Below, piece by piece: positions 14,324-22,159 of a stretch of 22,405 bases of DNA; the stretch's first letter is position 1, and each line of letters starts with the position of its first letter. The notes beneath the pieces were generated by a model that saw nothing but the letters and a program-made list of their open reading frames with translations, searched no databases and was not told the origin of the DNA. The stretch is taken from the NCBI GenBank assembly GCA_964581165.1, contig CAZOMM010000032.1:1-22405 (forward strand), written 5' to 3'. This stretch comes from CAZPAN01 sp964581165 (GTDB taxonomy: Bacteria > Actinomycetota > Coriobacteriia > Coriobacteriales > CADBOM01). The position numbers and the translations under genes were made by a program.

Positions 14324-15235
14324 AATCCTGCGAGCAATCGACTCAGAATCGATCCTGTATTCAACAAAGAGCTCGTCTGCTTCTCCCGAAGTACCAAACT
14401 TATCTTGAATGCCAATTCGGGTCATGGCTGTTGGCAAACTTTCGCTTAAAAGCTCTGAAACTGCTGAACCAAGGCCACCTATTACAGAATGCTCTTCTAC
14501 GGTAACAACCAAGCCTGTTTTGTTGGCAGATTCAAGTATTGTTTTGGAGTCGAGTGGTTTTATCGAAAAAGCATCGATAAGCTCTGCTTCTACGCCATGC
14601 TCGGATAATATCTCGGCTGCATCAAGTGCTCGGGAAACCATGGTTCCACAAGCTACAATCGTTAGATCTGTTCCGGGTCTGAGTAACATGGCATGCCCAA
14701 GCTCTAGACCCTGAGAATTTTCATAAACCTCTGGAACCGTAGCCCTACCAAGTCTTATGTAAAAAGGTCCAGGGGTTTTTGCAGCGATTCTTATAGCAGC
14801 TTTGGCGCTCACATAGTCTGCTGGCACAAGAATTCTCATATTGGGAAGCACGCGCATAAGCGTAATGTCTTCAATCATCTGATGAGAGCCACCATCGGGG
14901 CCAACCGATATCCCAGAATGTGTAGGTGTAATCTTTACATCCAGATTCGAATAGCACACGGTATTTCGAATCTGGTCGTAAACCCTACCTGTTCCAAAAA
15001 CTGCAAAAGATCCTGTAAATGCAATCTTGTTTGTAAGAGAGAGACCAGCAGCAACATCTATCATGTTTTGCTCAGCAATACCTACATTAACAAGCCTGCC
15101 AGGATATGCTGTTCCTAGTGCCTTTGTGGTGGTAGACCCAGAGAGATCTGCATCAACCGCCACAATGTCTAGCCCCTCATCAACGAGTTCGCAGAGAGTC
15201 TCACCCAGAGCTGCACGAGTGGCCTTAGCAGTCAT
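14303..15235 (-). CDS. transketolase, C-terminal subunit
   Basis: The pyrimidine-binding plus C-terminal half of a two-subunit transketolase, which moves two-carbon units between sugar phosphates in the pentose phosphate pathway. Seen: MTAKATRAALGETLCELVDEG at the start, VAVDADLSGST, VNVGIAEQNMIDVAAGLSL with the ThDP-activating Glu, FAVFGTGRVYDQIRN, HSGISVGPDGGSHQMIEDI, RLGRATVPEVY, and a C-terminal domain with DAFSIKPLD and VEEHSVIGGLGSAV. I chose ATG at 15235 (310 aa), with GGGAG five bases upstream and an 11-base overlap with the N-half gene, implying coupled translation in equal amounts. 1-deoxyxylulose-5-phosphate synthase is related, but the split form and these motifs favour transketolase. 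Ends in TAA within a tandem repeat. Confidence 0.93.
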   Translation of the reverse strand: MTAKATRAALGETLCELVDEGLDIVAVDADLSGSTTTKALGTAYPGRLVNVGIAEQNMIDVAAGLSLTNKIAFTGSFAVFGTGRVYDQIRNTVCYSNLDVKITPTHSGISVGPDGGSHQMIEDITLMRVLPNMRILVPADYVSAKAAIRIAAKTPGPFYIRLGRATVPEVYENSQGLELGHAMLLRPGTDLTIVACGTMVSRALDAAEILSEHGVEAELIDAFSIKPLDSKTILESANKTGLVVTVEEHSVIGGLGSAVSELLSESLPTAMTRIGIQDKFGTSGEADELFVEYRIDSESIARRILDFVNR

Positions 15236-16109
15236 TTGAGTCTCCCATCTTCTCCTGTGCCTGAGTAATTGCAAGTTCTAGCTCCGCCAACGCCTGAACA
15301 GTCTGCTCATCGTTTGGAGCCTTACCATGCCACGAGGCCTGATCCTCCATAAACGAAACTCCCTTACCTTTGATGGTTTTTGCCACAATCATCACAGGAC
15401 CAGACTTATAGTTTTTGGCATTTTTAAGCGCCTCGATGATCGATGAGATATTGTGGCCATCAATCTCTATGACCTCCCAGCCAAAAGCTCTCCAACGCTC
15501 AGAAACAGGCGCAACTCCCATCACATCTGAGCAATGGCCATCTATTTGCAAATCGTTATAGTCGATGATTGCCACAAGATTATTTAGCGCGTAGTGTGCC
15601 GCAAACTCAGCAGCTTCCCAAACCTGTCCTTCTTGCGATTCTCCATCGCCTAAAAGACAAAAAACATGAGGAGCCGCATGGCCTTTGTTCATTCGAAGAC
15701 CAAGGGCCATACCGCAAGCGATCGAAAGCCCCTGACCCAAGGATCCAGTGGATACTTCGACACCAGAAAGCTTGCGGCAATCCGGATGTCCCTGAAGACG
15801 ACTATGCAGCTTTCTAAGCGTGGATAACTCCGAATGCTCCATCACGCCAGCCTGGGCCAAGGCTGCATATAACACAGGAGCAGCGTGTCCTTTAGAGAGA
15901 ATAAATCTATCTCTAGATGGATCATCTAAATTGCTTGAATCGTAGTTCATTACACCCGAAAAATAGAGAGCTGCAACTATGTCTGTTGCCGAAAGCGAAC
16001 CTCCCGGATGCCCACTTCCTGCCTTGTGGACCATATCCACAATGTCATAGCGCATCTTGCAGGCCCTAAGCTCAATCCCAAAGACATCACTTGCCTCGAT
16101 GCTTATCAA
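15225..16109 (-). CDS. transketolase, N-terminal subunit
   Basis: The ThDP diphosphate-binding half of a split transketolase. Seen: HKAGSGHPGGSLSATDI near 29-45, DRFILSKGHAAPVLYAAL near 67-84, HPDCRKLSGVEVSTGSLGQGLS, and the ThDP motif GDGESQEGQVWEAAEF...AIIDYND near 155-187, followed by TIKGKGVSFMED. The 294 aa length fits the N-half family. Start is a TTG at 16109, supported by GAGGGGG five bases upstream. It overlaps the C-half gene by 11 bases. prfB ends 74 bases upstream across short 10-bp repeats. Ends in TAA. Confidence 0.94.
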   Translation of the reverse strand: MISIEASDVFGIELRACKMRYDIVDMVHKAGSGHPGGSLSATDIVAALYFSGVMNYDSSNLDDPSRDRFILSKGHAAPVLYAALAQAGVMEHSELSTLRKLHSRLQGHPDCRKLSGVEVSTGSLGQGLSIACGMALGLRMNKGHAAPHVFCLLGDGESQEGQVWEAAEFAAHYALNNLVAIIDYNDLQIDGHCSDVMGVAPVSERWRAFGWEVIEIDGHNISSIIEALKNAKNYKSGPVMIVAKTIKGKGVSFMEDQASWHGKAPNDEQTVQALAELELAITQAQEKMGDSNDC

Positions 16110-16142
16110 AGCCGCCCCCTCACGTTTTGGCTACCGTTCATT

Positions 16143-16162
16143 ACACAAACCTACGCAAACCT
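16143..16162. repeat. 10-bp tandem duplication after prfB
   Basis: ACACAAACCT (16143-16152) is followed by ACGCAAACCT (16153-16162), and fragments (ACAC..) continue to about 16176. A small example of repeats just downstream of a stop codon in this region. Confidence 0.45.
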
Positions 16163-16183
16163 ACACAGCATACACAAGCCAGA

Positions 16184-17290
16184 CTAAATCTCTTTTGATA
16201 CTCGCCACCGATGATATTCGATAACGAACTTATCTATATCTCCATCCAACACCGCATCCACATTTCCGCTCTCAAAACCAGTTCGAAGGTCTTTTACAAG
16301 CCTGTATGGATACATCACATAGTTGCGAATTTGACTTCCAAAAGAAATCTCCCGCTTTTCTCCCCTAAGCTCTTCTATCTCGGCATCTCGCTTTGCCTTT
16401 TCGAGTTCATAGAGCTTGGCTTTAAGGATTTTCATTGCTGCCTCTTTATTTTGCAGCTGGGATTTTTCGTTTTGGCAGGTAACTACAATTTTTGTAGGAA
16501 TATGTGTAATTCTCACTGCAGAGTCGGTAGTATTGACCGACTGACCACCAGGCCCGCTAGATCTATAGACATCTATTCGTAAGTCGTTGGGGTTAATTTC
16601 TACATTAATTTCGTCGGGGAGCACCGGAAGTACCTCAACACCTGCAAATGTGGTTTGACGCCTAGATTTTTCGTCGGTGGGAGAAATCCTTACCAAACGA
16701 TGCACTCCCTGCTCGGAGCTAAGCATCCCATAAGCATCCTTGCCCTTAACCTCAAATGTTGCCTTATCAATTCCTATAACCTCTGCAGCAGGCGCGTCTA
16801 GAACTTTGACCGACCAGCCCTTTCTTTGAGCATAGCGAAGATACATATGAAAAAGCATGTCGGTCCAGTCTTGAGCTTCTAGGCCGCCTTGCCCAGGCGT
16901 TACGGTAACAATGGCATCTCCATGGTCAAACTCACCATCAAACCAAGAAGACAACTCCAAGGAGTCGATGCTGGACAGCAATTGCTCAATGGATCGTGCA
17001 ACCTCTTCCGCCAGCGATTCATCCTTGCCATCCACTGCCAACTCATTTGCAACAATAGCATCCTCTATCTTAAGAAGCGCCGCGTCATACTCCCCAATTT
17101 CGTCACGTAGCTCGGCTGCCGCCTTAGTTACAGACTGGGCATGTGCTGTATCATCCCAAAAACCCGGGGCAGAAGACTCAGTTTCTAAGTCGGCAAGCCT
17201 CTCGCGTTTGGTATCCATATGTAGATAGGAACCAACCTTGTAGATCCTATCTCTTAGTGCCGCAAGCTCCTCTGTGCGGTCTTCTATCAT
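16184..17290 (-). CDS. prfB: peptide chain release factor 2
   Basis: Reads UGA and UAA in the ribosomal A site and triggers hydrolysis of peptidyl-tRNA. Seen: an N-terminal helical part (EERL-like KRERLADLE, APGFWDD), VTVTPGQGGLEAQDWTDML near 128-146, the GGQ catalytic loop (SGPGGQSVNTTDSAVR, GGQ 248-250) and the C-terminal NYVMYPYRLVKDLRT. The frame is continuous: the programmed +1 frameshift site of many prfB genes is absent (YLHMDTKRERL where E. coli has its UGA). The anticodon-like Ser-Pro-Phe is Ser-Pro-Thr here (203-205; codons 16676-16684), which is unusual. I chose ATG at 17290 (368 aa) with GGGGTGA upstream; an in-frame GTG at 17302 is the alternative. Itself ends in TAG. Confidence 0.96.
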   Translation of the reverse strand: MIEDRTEELAALRDRIYKVGSYLHMDTKRERLADLETESSAPGFWDDTAHAQSVTKAAAELRDEIGEYDAALLKIEDAIVANELAVDGKDESLAEEVARSIEQLLSSIDSLELSSWFDGEFDHGDAIVTVTPGQGGLEAQDWTDMLFHMYLRYAQRKGWSVKVLDAPAAEVIGIDKATFEVKGKDAYGMLSSEQGVHRLVRISPTDEKSRRQTTFAGVEVLPVLPDEINVEINPNDLRIDVYRSSGPGGQSVNTTDSAVRITHIPTKIVVTCQNEKSQLQNKEAAMKILKAKLYELEKAKRDAEIEELRGEKREISFGSQIRNYVMYPYRLVKDLRTGFESGNVDAVLDGDIDKFVIEYHRWRVSKEI

Positions 17291-17324
17291 CTGGGCAGTC
17301 ACCCCATCTTTTTAGTGCAAGTTC

Positions 17325-17429
17325 GATCTAGGTATTTAGTTGGTCTAGGTATTTAGCGCCAACTGTTTAGCGCCACTGTTTAGCGTCAACTTGGCCTAAG
17401 TTTAGTACCAACTTGGCCTAAGCATTGAC
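17325..17429. repeat. tandem repeats running over the secA stop codon
   Basis: Three nested duplications lie head to tail: GATCTAGGTATTTAGTT (17325-17341) with its near copy 17342-17358; CCAACTGTTTAGCG (17359-17372) with CCACTGTTTAGCG (17373-17385); and two 22-bp units (17386-17407, 17408-17429) sharing CAACTTGGCCTAAG. The last unit contains the secA stop codon (17418-17420) and its final codons. Confidence 0.8.
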
Positions 17430-20228
17430 ATTTGCACCGTGGCACTTCTTAAATTTCTTGCCGCTGCCACAAGGACATGGATCGTTGCGTCCCACATTGG
17501 TAAATGGGTCATCCTTGTCTTTGACGTAGGTTCTAGGCTTACCTGTGGGAGCTGGCTTTGGCATTCCTCCGGTAGCTGTAGTTACAGTTTGAGAAAGCTG
17601 CTGCTGACTTGCAGTTGAGCTAGTGCTAGACACAGTTACACCAGAGCCGCTTTTAATTGAGTTGTCTGCTTGAGCTGGACCAGACAAGGACGCATTAGCC
17701 ATTGCAGGGTTTTCTGCTTTTTCTTTAACAATAACTTTAATTCTCAAAACTGTACGAATGTAGTCGTCGTACATTGAGTCGCGCAGAAGACCAAAGGCTC
17801 TGTGTGCCTCGCTCTTGTATTCGACCAAAGGATCTCTCTGTCCATAGGCACGAAGCCCAATTCCAGCTTTGAGATAATCCATTTCTTGCAGATGGGTCAT
17901 CCATCTGCTGTCCATGGTGCGAAGCATAACCTGGGTCTCGAGCATTCTCATCTGATCAGTTCCCAGGCTTTCTTCCTTCTTTTCATAAATGTCGGACAAC
18001 AAAGAATCGACGGCCCCATACATGCCGTCTATGTTTTTGATCTCATCAAGATTTTCTATCTCGAGCTCAGAATCTCCCGTGGTCTGAACCAACCAATTTT
18101 GGAGACCTGTAAGATCCCAATCATCACGCTTTGTCTTTTGATCACCGCAGTACTGTTCGATGACACGATGAACGGTTTCGTCCAAAATTTCATTTGACAT
18201 TTCGTGTATATCTTTGCCATCAAGAATGCGGTTTCGCTCCTCGTAAATTGCCTGTCTTTGCAGGTTCATTACGTCGTCGTATTCCAAAACATTCTTACGA
18301 GCCGAGAAATTTAGTGACTCAATCTGATGCTGAGCGTTTTCGATAGCCTTGCTAACAATCGAAGCTTCGATAGGCAGATCTTCGTCTCCACCAGCCTTTT
18401 CCATGATCCTGCCAACTCGCTCCATTTTGCCACCGCCAAAGAGTCTCATCAGATCGTCTTCTAGCGATAGGTAAAACCTTGTGATACCCGGATCTCCCTG
18501 GCGTCCAGAACGACCACGCAGCTGATTATCGATACGCCTAGATTCATGACGCTCAGAACCAAGAACGGCTAAACCTCCAGCCTCATAAACCTTCTGATAG
18601 TCCTGAGCGCAAACTTCCTTGGCCTTATCGAGCGCCTTTGTTTTTTGGGAATCGGTAGCCTCCTCGGGATCAATTCCGTTAGCAATCAGAACATCATCGA
18701 CCATAAACTGAGGATTTCCACCAAGTAAGATGTCTGTACCACGGCCAGCCATGTTGGTAGCAATTGTTACAGCGCCACTTTGACCAGCTTGGGCAATGAT
18801 CTTAGCTTCTCTCTCATGATGCTTTGCATTTAGAACTTGGTGTGGAATTCCCTTCTTGTCGAGCTTACGAGATAACAGCTCGGAGTTTTCGATCGAAACG
18901 GTTCCAACCAGTATGGGCTGACCTGCCTCATGTCGCTCGATAATCTCATCAACTATCGCATTAAACTTTGCGTCGATGGTTCTGTATACAAGGTCGTTCT
19001 CGTCTTTTCTGATAACAGGCTTGTTTGGTGGAACTGACACAACTCCGATCTTGTAAATCTCACGAAACTCAGCATCTTCTGTCATGGCGGTTCCGGTCAT
19101 TCCGGATAGCTTTTCGTAAAGCCTGAAGTAGTTTTGCAAAGTAATGGTTGCAAGGGTCTGGTTTTCTTCTTTAACCAGCACTCCTTCTTTTGCCTCGAGA
19201 GCTTGGTGCAAGCCATCCGAATAACGGCGACCTTCCATAATACGGCCGGTGAACTCGTCGACAATCTTTACTTCGCCATCAATCACCACATAATCCACAT
19301 CGCGGTGGAACATAAACTGAGCTTTCAAGGCCTGCTGTAAGTGATTAACAAGCTGCCCTGATGGATCTACATAAAGGTCGTCCATGCCAAGGAGATTCTC
19401 TACCTTTTTAAGACCCTCATCTGTGGCCATGATGGTCTTGCGGGCTTCGTCAAGTTCAAAATCCTCACCCGATTTAAGAGCTGGCATAACCCGAGCAAAT
19501 TTTTTGTAAGTTTCGGCCGCTTGTGAAGATGCGCCAGAAATAATCAGTGGAGTTCTGGCCTCATCGATAAGGATCGAGTCAACCTCATCGACTATCGCAA
19601 AAATATGGCCACGCTGAACCCTATCATTGGCCCGCATGACCATGTTGTCGCGCAGGTAATCAAAACCAAACTCCGAGTTTGTTCCATAAGTTATATCGGC
19701 CTGATATGCGGGCTTTTTATCGGCAATTTTCATGCCATTTTGGATAAGACCAACGTCCATTCCCATAAATTTATAGACTTGGCCCATCCATTCGCTGTCG
19801 CGCTTAGCCAGGTAGTCGTTAACAGTAACTATATGAACACCCTTGCCGGGTATTGCGTTTAAATATCCAGCTAAGGTAGAAACCAGCGTCTTGCCTTCAC
19901 CGGTTTTCATCTCGGCTATCTGGCCCGAATTAAGCACCATTCCGCCAATGAGCTGAACATCAAAATGTCTCATTCCGATTGATCTTTTGGCGGCCTCTCT
20001 TACCGCAGCAAAAGCTTCGACGAGCATGTCGTCTAGAGACTCACCATTTTCGTAGCGCTGCTTGAATTCAGCAGTTAGACCTCGTAGTTCTTCGTCATTC
20101 TTCTCCTGCATCTGAGGCTCTAGGGAATTCACCTTAGCTGCAATACCTTGGAAAGCTTTAAGTTCTTTACCCTCACCAATGGTCAGGAGTTTTTTCAAAA
20201 AGTTTGGCATTTGTTTTACGACTTTCAT
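17418..20228 (-). CDS. secA: preprotein translocase motor SecA
   Basis: ATPase that pushes unfolded preproteins through SecYEG. At 936 aa it has the full domain set: N-terminal MPNFLKKLLTIGEGKELKAF, Walker A GEGKT (110-114), the VGLIQNGM region and TYGTNSEFGFDYLRDNM, DEVDSILIDEARTPLIISG, the preprotein-binding domain, the second ATPase lobe with ATNMAGRGTDILLGG and QLRGRSGRQGDPG, the scaffold and wing domains, a Ser/Thr/Gln-rich linker (about 860-900), and a zinc-binding C-terminus DPCPCGSGKKFKKCHG. The start is uncertain: ATG at 20228 and ATG at 20210 both lack a clear ribosome binding site, and the family start resembles the second (MPNFLKKLL). prfB follows on the same strand. Ends in TAG within a tandem repeat. 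Confidence 0.98.
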   Translation of the reverse strand: MKVVKQMPNFLKKLLTIGEGKELKAFQGIAAKVNSLEPQMQEKNDEELRGLTAEFKQRYENGESLDDMLVEAFAAVREAAKRSIGMRHFDVQLIGGMVLNSGQIAEMKTGEGKTLVSTLAGYLNAIPGKGVHIVTVNDYLAKRDSEWMGQVYKFMGMDVGLIQNGMKIADKKPAYQADITYGTNSEFGFDYLRDNMVMRANDRVQRGHIFAIVDEVDSILIDEARTPLIISGASSQAAETYKKFARVMPALKSGEDFELDEARKTIMATDEGLKKVENLLGMDDLYVDPSGQLVNHLQQALKAQFMFHRDVDYVVIDGEVKIVDEFTGRIMEGRRYSDGLHQALEAKEGVLVKEENQTLATITLQNYFRLYEKLSGMTGTAMTEDAEFREIYKIGVVSVPPNKPVIRKDENDLVYRTIDAKFNAIVDEIIERHEAGQPILVGTVSIENSELLSRKLDKKGIPHQVLNAKHHEREAKIIAQAGQSGAVTIATNMAGRGTDILLGGNPQFMVDDVLIANGIDPEEATDSQKTKALDKAKEVCAQDYQKVYEAGGLAVLGSERHESRRIDNQLRGRSGRQGDPGITRFYLSLEDDLMRLFGGGKMERVGRIMEKAGGDEDLPIEASIVSKAIENAQHQIESLNFSARKNVLEYDDVMNLQRQAIYEERNRILDGKDIHEMSNEILDETVHRVIEQYCGDQKTKRDDWDLTGLQNWLVQTTGDSELEIENLDEIKNIDGMYGAVDSLLSDIYEKKEESLGTDQMRMLETQVMLRTMDSRWMTHLQEMDYLKAGIGLRAYGQRDPLVEYKSEAHRAFGLLRDSMYDDYIRTVLRIKVIVKEKAENPAMANASLSGPAQADNSIKSGSGVTVSSTSSTASQQQLSQTVTTATGGMPKPAPTGKPRTYVKDKDDPFTNVGRNDPCPCGSGKKFKKCHGANVNA

Positions 20229-20317
20229 TCGTTTGAAAAATATACACCGGGCATAAGGATAGCTTACATGCTCAACTTAACCCACTTACGTTTTACGACA
20301 GGCAAAACTCTGTACGG

Positions 20318-20335
20318 CAGGCATCACAGGCATCG
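20318..20335. repeat. 9-bp tandem repeat at the edge of the gap
   Basis: CAGGCATCA then CAGGCATCG (20318-20335), with a related CAGGCAAAA at 20299-20307, just before the run of Ns. The sequence may continue as a longer repeat in the missing part. Confidence 0.6.
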
Positions 20336-20340
20336 CTTGG

Positions 20341-20440
20341 NNNNNNNNNNNNNNNNNNNNNNNNNNNNNNNNNNNNNNNNNNNNNNNNNNNNNNNNNNNN
20401 NNNNNNNNNNNNNNNNNNNNNNNNNNNNNNNNNNNNNNNN
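20341..20440. other. assembly gap (100 N)
   Basis: Exactly 100 undetermined bases, the conventional placeholder for a scaffold gap of unknown size. Adjacency of secA and the SARP gene is therefore not proven. Frames that run through the gap on either strand have no support. Confidence 0.98.
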
Positions 20441-20446
20441 CCGCTC

Positions 20447-20481
20447 TAGGCCCGCAGCTTTTAAGATTCAAGCGGGCCCTA
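20447..20481. other. GC-rich hairpin beside the gap
   Basis: TAGGCCCGC (20447-20455) pairs with GCGGGCCCTA (20472-20481) apart from one bulged base, around an AT-rich loop containing CTTTTAAG. No T-run follows on either strand. Could be part of a structured RNA cut by the gap. Confidence 0.35.
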
Positions 20482-20652
20482 TGCGGCGGCTCCTGCACAC
20501 CTCCCTTCCCAGCCAGCAGGCACAATTGCAGCGAAAGTCTATCCAGCACCCAGTTTGTACCCGTCTCCCGAAGACCAATCTGCACAGATCGATTTGTACA
20601 CCCCGGTGCGCCAGATCCATTCGCCACTTTTAATGCTAGCGGGAAGATCTAA

Positions 20653-20759
20653 ACGCCCAACCCCCACGATTCCAAGCTAGATTCAACCCTGCTTTAAACA
20701 AGTTCTAAATCAAGTCAAAACTCAATCTAAATCAGACCTAAATTGCCCTTGGTAGCAAG
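20653..20759 (+). repeat. intergenic repeat, right (long) copy
   Basis: Longer copy of the sequence at 143-201, same orientation and same end motifs (ACGCCCAA ... GGTAGCAAG). The additional middle part has internal degenerate repeats on minus (GATTTAGA, GATTTAGA, GTTTAAAG). It begins about 19 bases after the SARP stop codon. Confidence 0.45.
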
Positions 20760-20777
20760 TCGAAGCGTTAAGAAACT

Positions 20778-21812
20778 CTAGATATTGTCTTGAAGTAAGC
20801 GTTCGTAAATGTCGGATGTTCTTCTCGAAACCTCTATTCCCAGTTCTTTATCGAGATGCTCTTTACATAAAAAGAAGGTATTCATAGCTGCCGTGCGCTG
20901 CCCATTAAAAGCCTGTGCCAACATCAAAGTTTGATAAACATCTTCTCTGTGCGAATCCAAAGAAATGGCTTTACGCGCAAACCATAAAGCAGCTGCACCA
21001 TTGTCCATCTCCATCATTGCTCGAGTCCCAGACAATAAAGCATCTACATAGGTATCTCTGTAGCGACTCCTTAATCTGAGTAAAACCGAATCACACTTTA
21101 GACCAGCAAGAAGATCTCCAATATAAACCTCATCCATACGAACAAAAATCTCTTCTAGGCCTTGCTCGTTATGACGCCCAAACAAAACCTCACGAACCAA
21201 AATGTCAAATTCCTGAACATCCGACTCCACCAGATCGGAATCGATGCTATATAAAGTACCGCTGCTGCGAATATATGGAGAGCTACCCAATTGATTACGT
21301 AAGGCTCGACGCAAAGCCGACCAAACAACGTAAAAATTATCAATTGCCTTTCTAACTTCCATTTCGGGCCACAAAACAGTAAGCAAAAAGTCTCTGCTTA
21401 CTTCGCGCCCAAATTTGGTAACCAAATGAGCTAGCATCGTTTTGGATTTGCCCTTAGTCCAGCAGGCATCTGGCACTCTCTCGCCATCTATATAGACTCT
21501 TAAACCGCCAAACAAACATACCCTCATGCGCGGAATACGCTTGCCATTTATGTCGCGAACCAAAGTTGCATTTCGCTTATATCTAAAACTCGAATCACAA
21601 ACATTGTCTACGTAAGAAAAAGTAACATCCGGTTCCATCGTTGGTTCTAAAACAAAATCACCATCTCTGTAACTAGAACTTGCCAAGCTGGGGCTTGCCA
21701 AGGTGCGATATCTGGCAGCTTCAGCAACTTGCTGTACTTCGGACATGCGTCTCGGATTTCCATTACTACCAAATTGCCAACGCTGTTCCGTAGTTTTCTC
21801 AGACAAGCTCAT
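20778..21812 (-). CDS. SARP-type transcriptional regulator with BTAD domain
   Basis: Likely DNA-binding activator. Residues 1-94 have no recognisable domain. An OmpR-like winged helix spans about 95-190: RVCLFGGLRVYIDGERVP, KTMLAHLVTKFGREVSRDFL, LWPEMEVRKAIDNFYVVWSALRRAL, IRSSGTLYSID. The bacterial transcriptional activator domain (helical repeats) follows at about 197-340: VQEFDILVREV, AALWFARKAISLDSHREDVYQTLMLAQA, LDKELGIEVSRRTSDIYERLL. There is no NB-ARC or TPR extension, so this is the small-SARP layout (344 aa). ATG at 21812 is chosen for GGGGAGGAG upstream; an ATG at 21842 is in frame but its codons overlap a palindrome. Target genes are unknown. It is right of the assembly gap. Ends in TAG. 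Confidence 0.88.
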   Translation of the reverse strand: MSLSEKTTEQRWQFGSNGNPRRMSEVQQVAEAARYRTLASPSLASSSYRDGDFVLEPTMEPDVTFSYVDNVCDSSFRYKRNATLVRDINGKRIPRMRVCLFGGLRVYIDGERVPDACWTKGKSKTMLAHLVTKFGREVSRDFLLTVLWPEMEVRKAIDNFYVVWSALRRALRNQLGSSPYIRSSGTLYSIDSDLVESDVQEFDILVREVLFGRHNEQGLEEIFVRMDEVYIGDLLAGLKCDSVLLRLRSRYRDTYVDALLSGTRAMMEMDNGAAALWFARKAISLDSHREDVYQTLMLAQAFNGQRTAAMNTFFLCKEHLDKELGIEVSRRTSDIYERLLQDNI

Positions 21813-21824
21813 GCACTCCTCCCC

Positions 21825-21839
21825 ATAGTTGTCAACTAT
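21825..21839. promoter_or_regulatory. perfect 15-bp palindrome abutting the SARP ribosome binding site
   Basis: ATAGTTG-T-CAACTAT (plus strand) is an exact inverted repeat around one base. On minus it ends directly at the GGGGAGGAG of the SARP gene, where a bound repressor or autoregulator would block transcription and an RNA stem would shade the ribosome binding site. The binder is unknown. Confidence 0.5.
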
Positions 21840-22046
21840 CATGACGAAGGAGATGGTAAGTGATTTGTTAGGGATGAATATTCAGGATATTTAGATATTT
21901 TCCGCTAAAACACTATCTTTAATGACTATAGACCCTGCAAAAAATAACTTAGCTAACGATGGTCTAAGGCAATGAATTTCTCTTATCTTTCACTGAAAGG
22001 ATATGTTGTGCCGAAATTTTTTAGCTCTTTAGGTCGAGCACAAAAT

Positions 22047-22081
22047 GACGAAATTTAGAATCTATTTGGATGAAATTTAGA
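22047..22081. promoter_or_regulatory. direct repeats GAYGAAATTTAGA, 22 bp apart
   Basis: GACGAAATTTAGA begins at 22047 and GATGAAATTTAGA at 22069, 22 bp later. Looser relatives occur at 22013 (GAAATTTT), 22103 (GAAATTTG) and 22138 (GAATTTAG). Known SARP regulators bind direct repeats spaced 11 or 22 bp, so a site for the neighbouring SARP is conceivable; this is inference. Confidence 0.4.
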
Positions 22082-22159
22082 GATTAGTACCGTTTAACCA
22101 AAGAAATTTGTCTAATTAATACAAGGATGTGTTTGGAGAATTTAGATCGAGACAATTAA

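Larger units (their letters stand above)
20441..20777. other. noncoding stretch right of the gap
   Basis: The first 200 bases are distinctly GC-richer than the neighbourhood and hold several small inverted repeats: TAGGCCCGC/GCGGGCCCTA (20447-20481), and on minus ATCTG/CAGAT, GTCT/AGAC and CCTGC/GCAGG. It does not match tRNA, tmRNA, RNase P RNA or SRP RNA signatures I know, and the frames are not protein-like. The rest (20653-20759) is a repeat shared with 143-201. Confidence 0.45.

Noticed and set aside
17225..17245. Programmed +1 frameshift of prfB
   Set aside because: The frame is continuous through the usual frameshift position (SYLHMDTKRER); there is no in-frame UGA.
20148..20633. Frames on both strands running through the Ns
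   Set aside because: The undetermined bases keep the frames open artificially; neither flank looks like protein.
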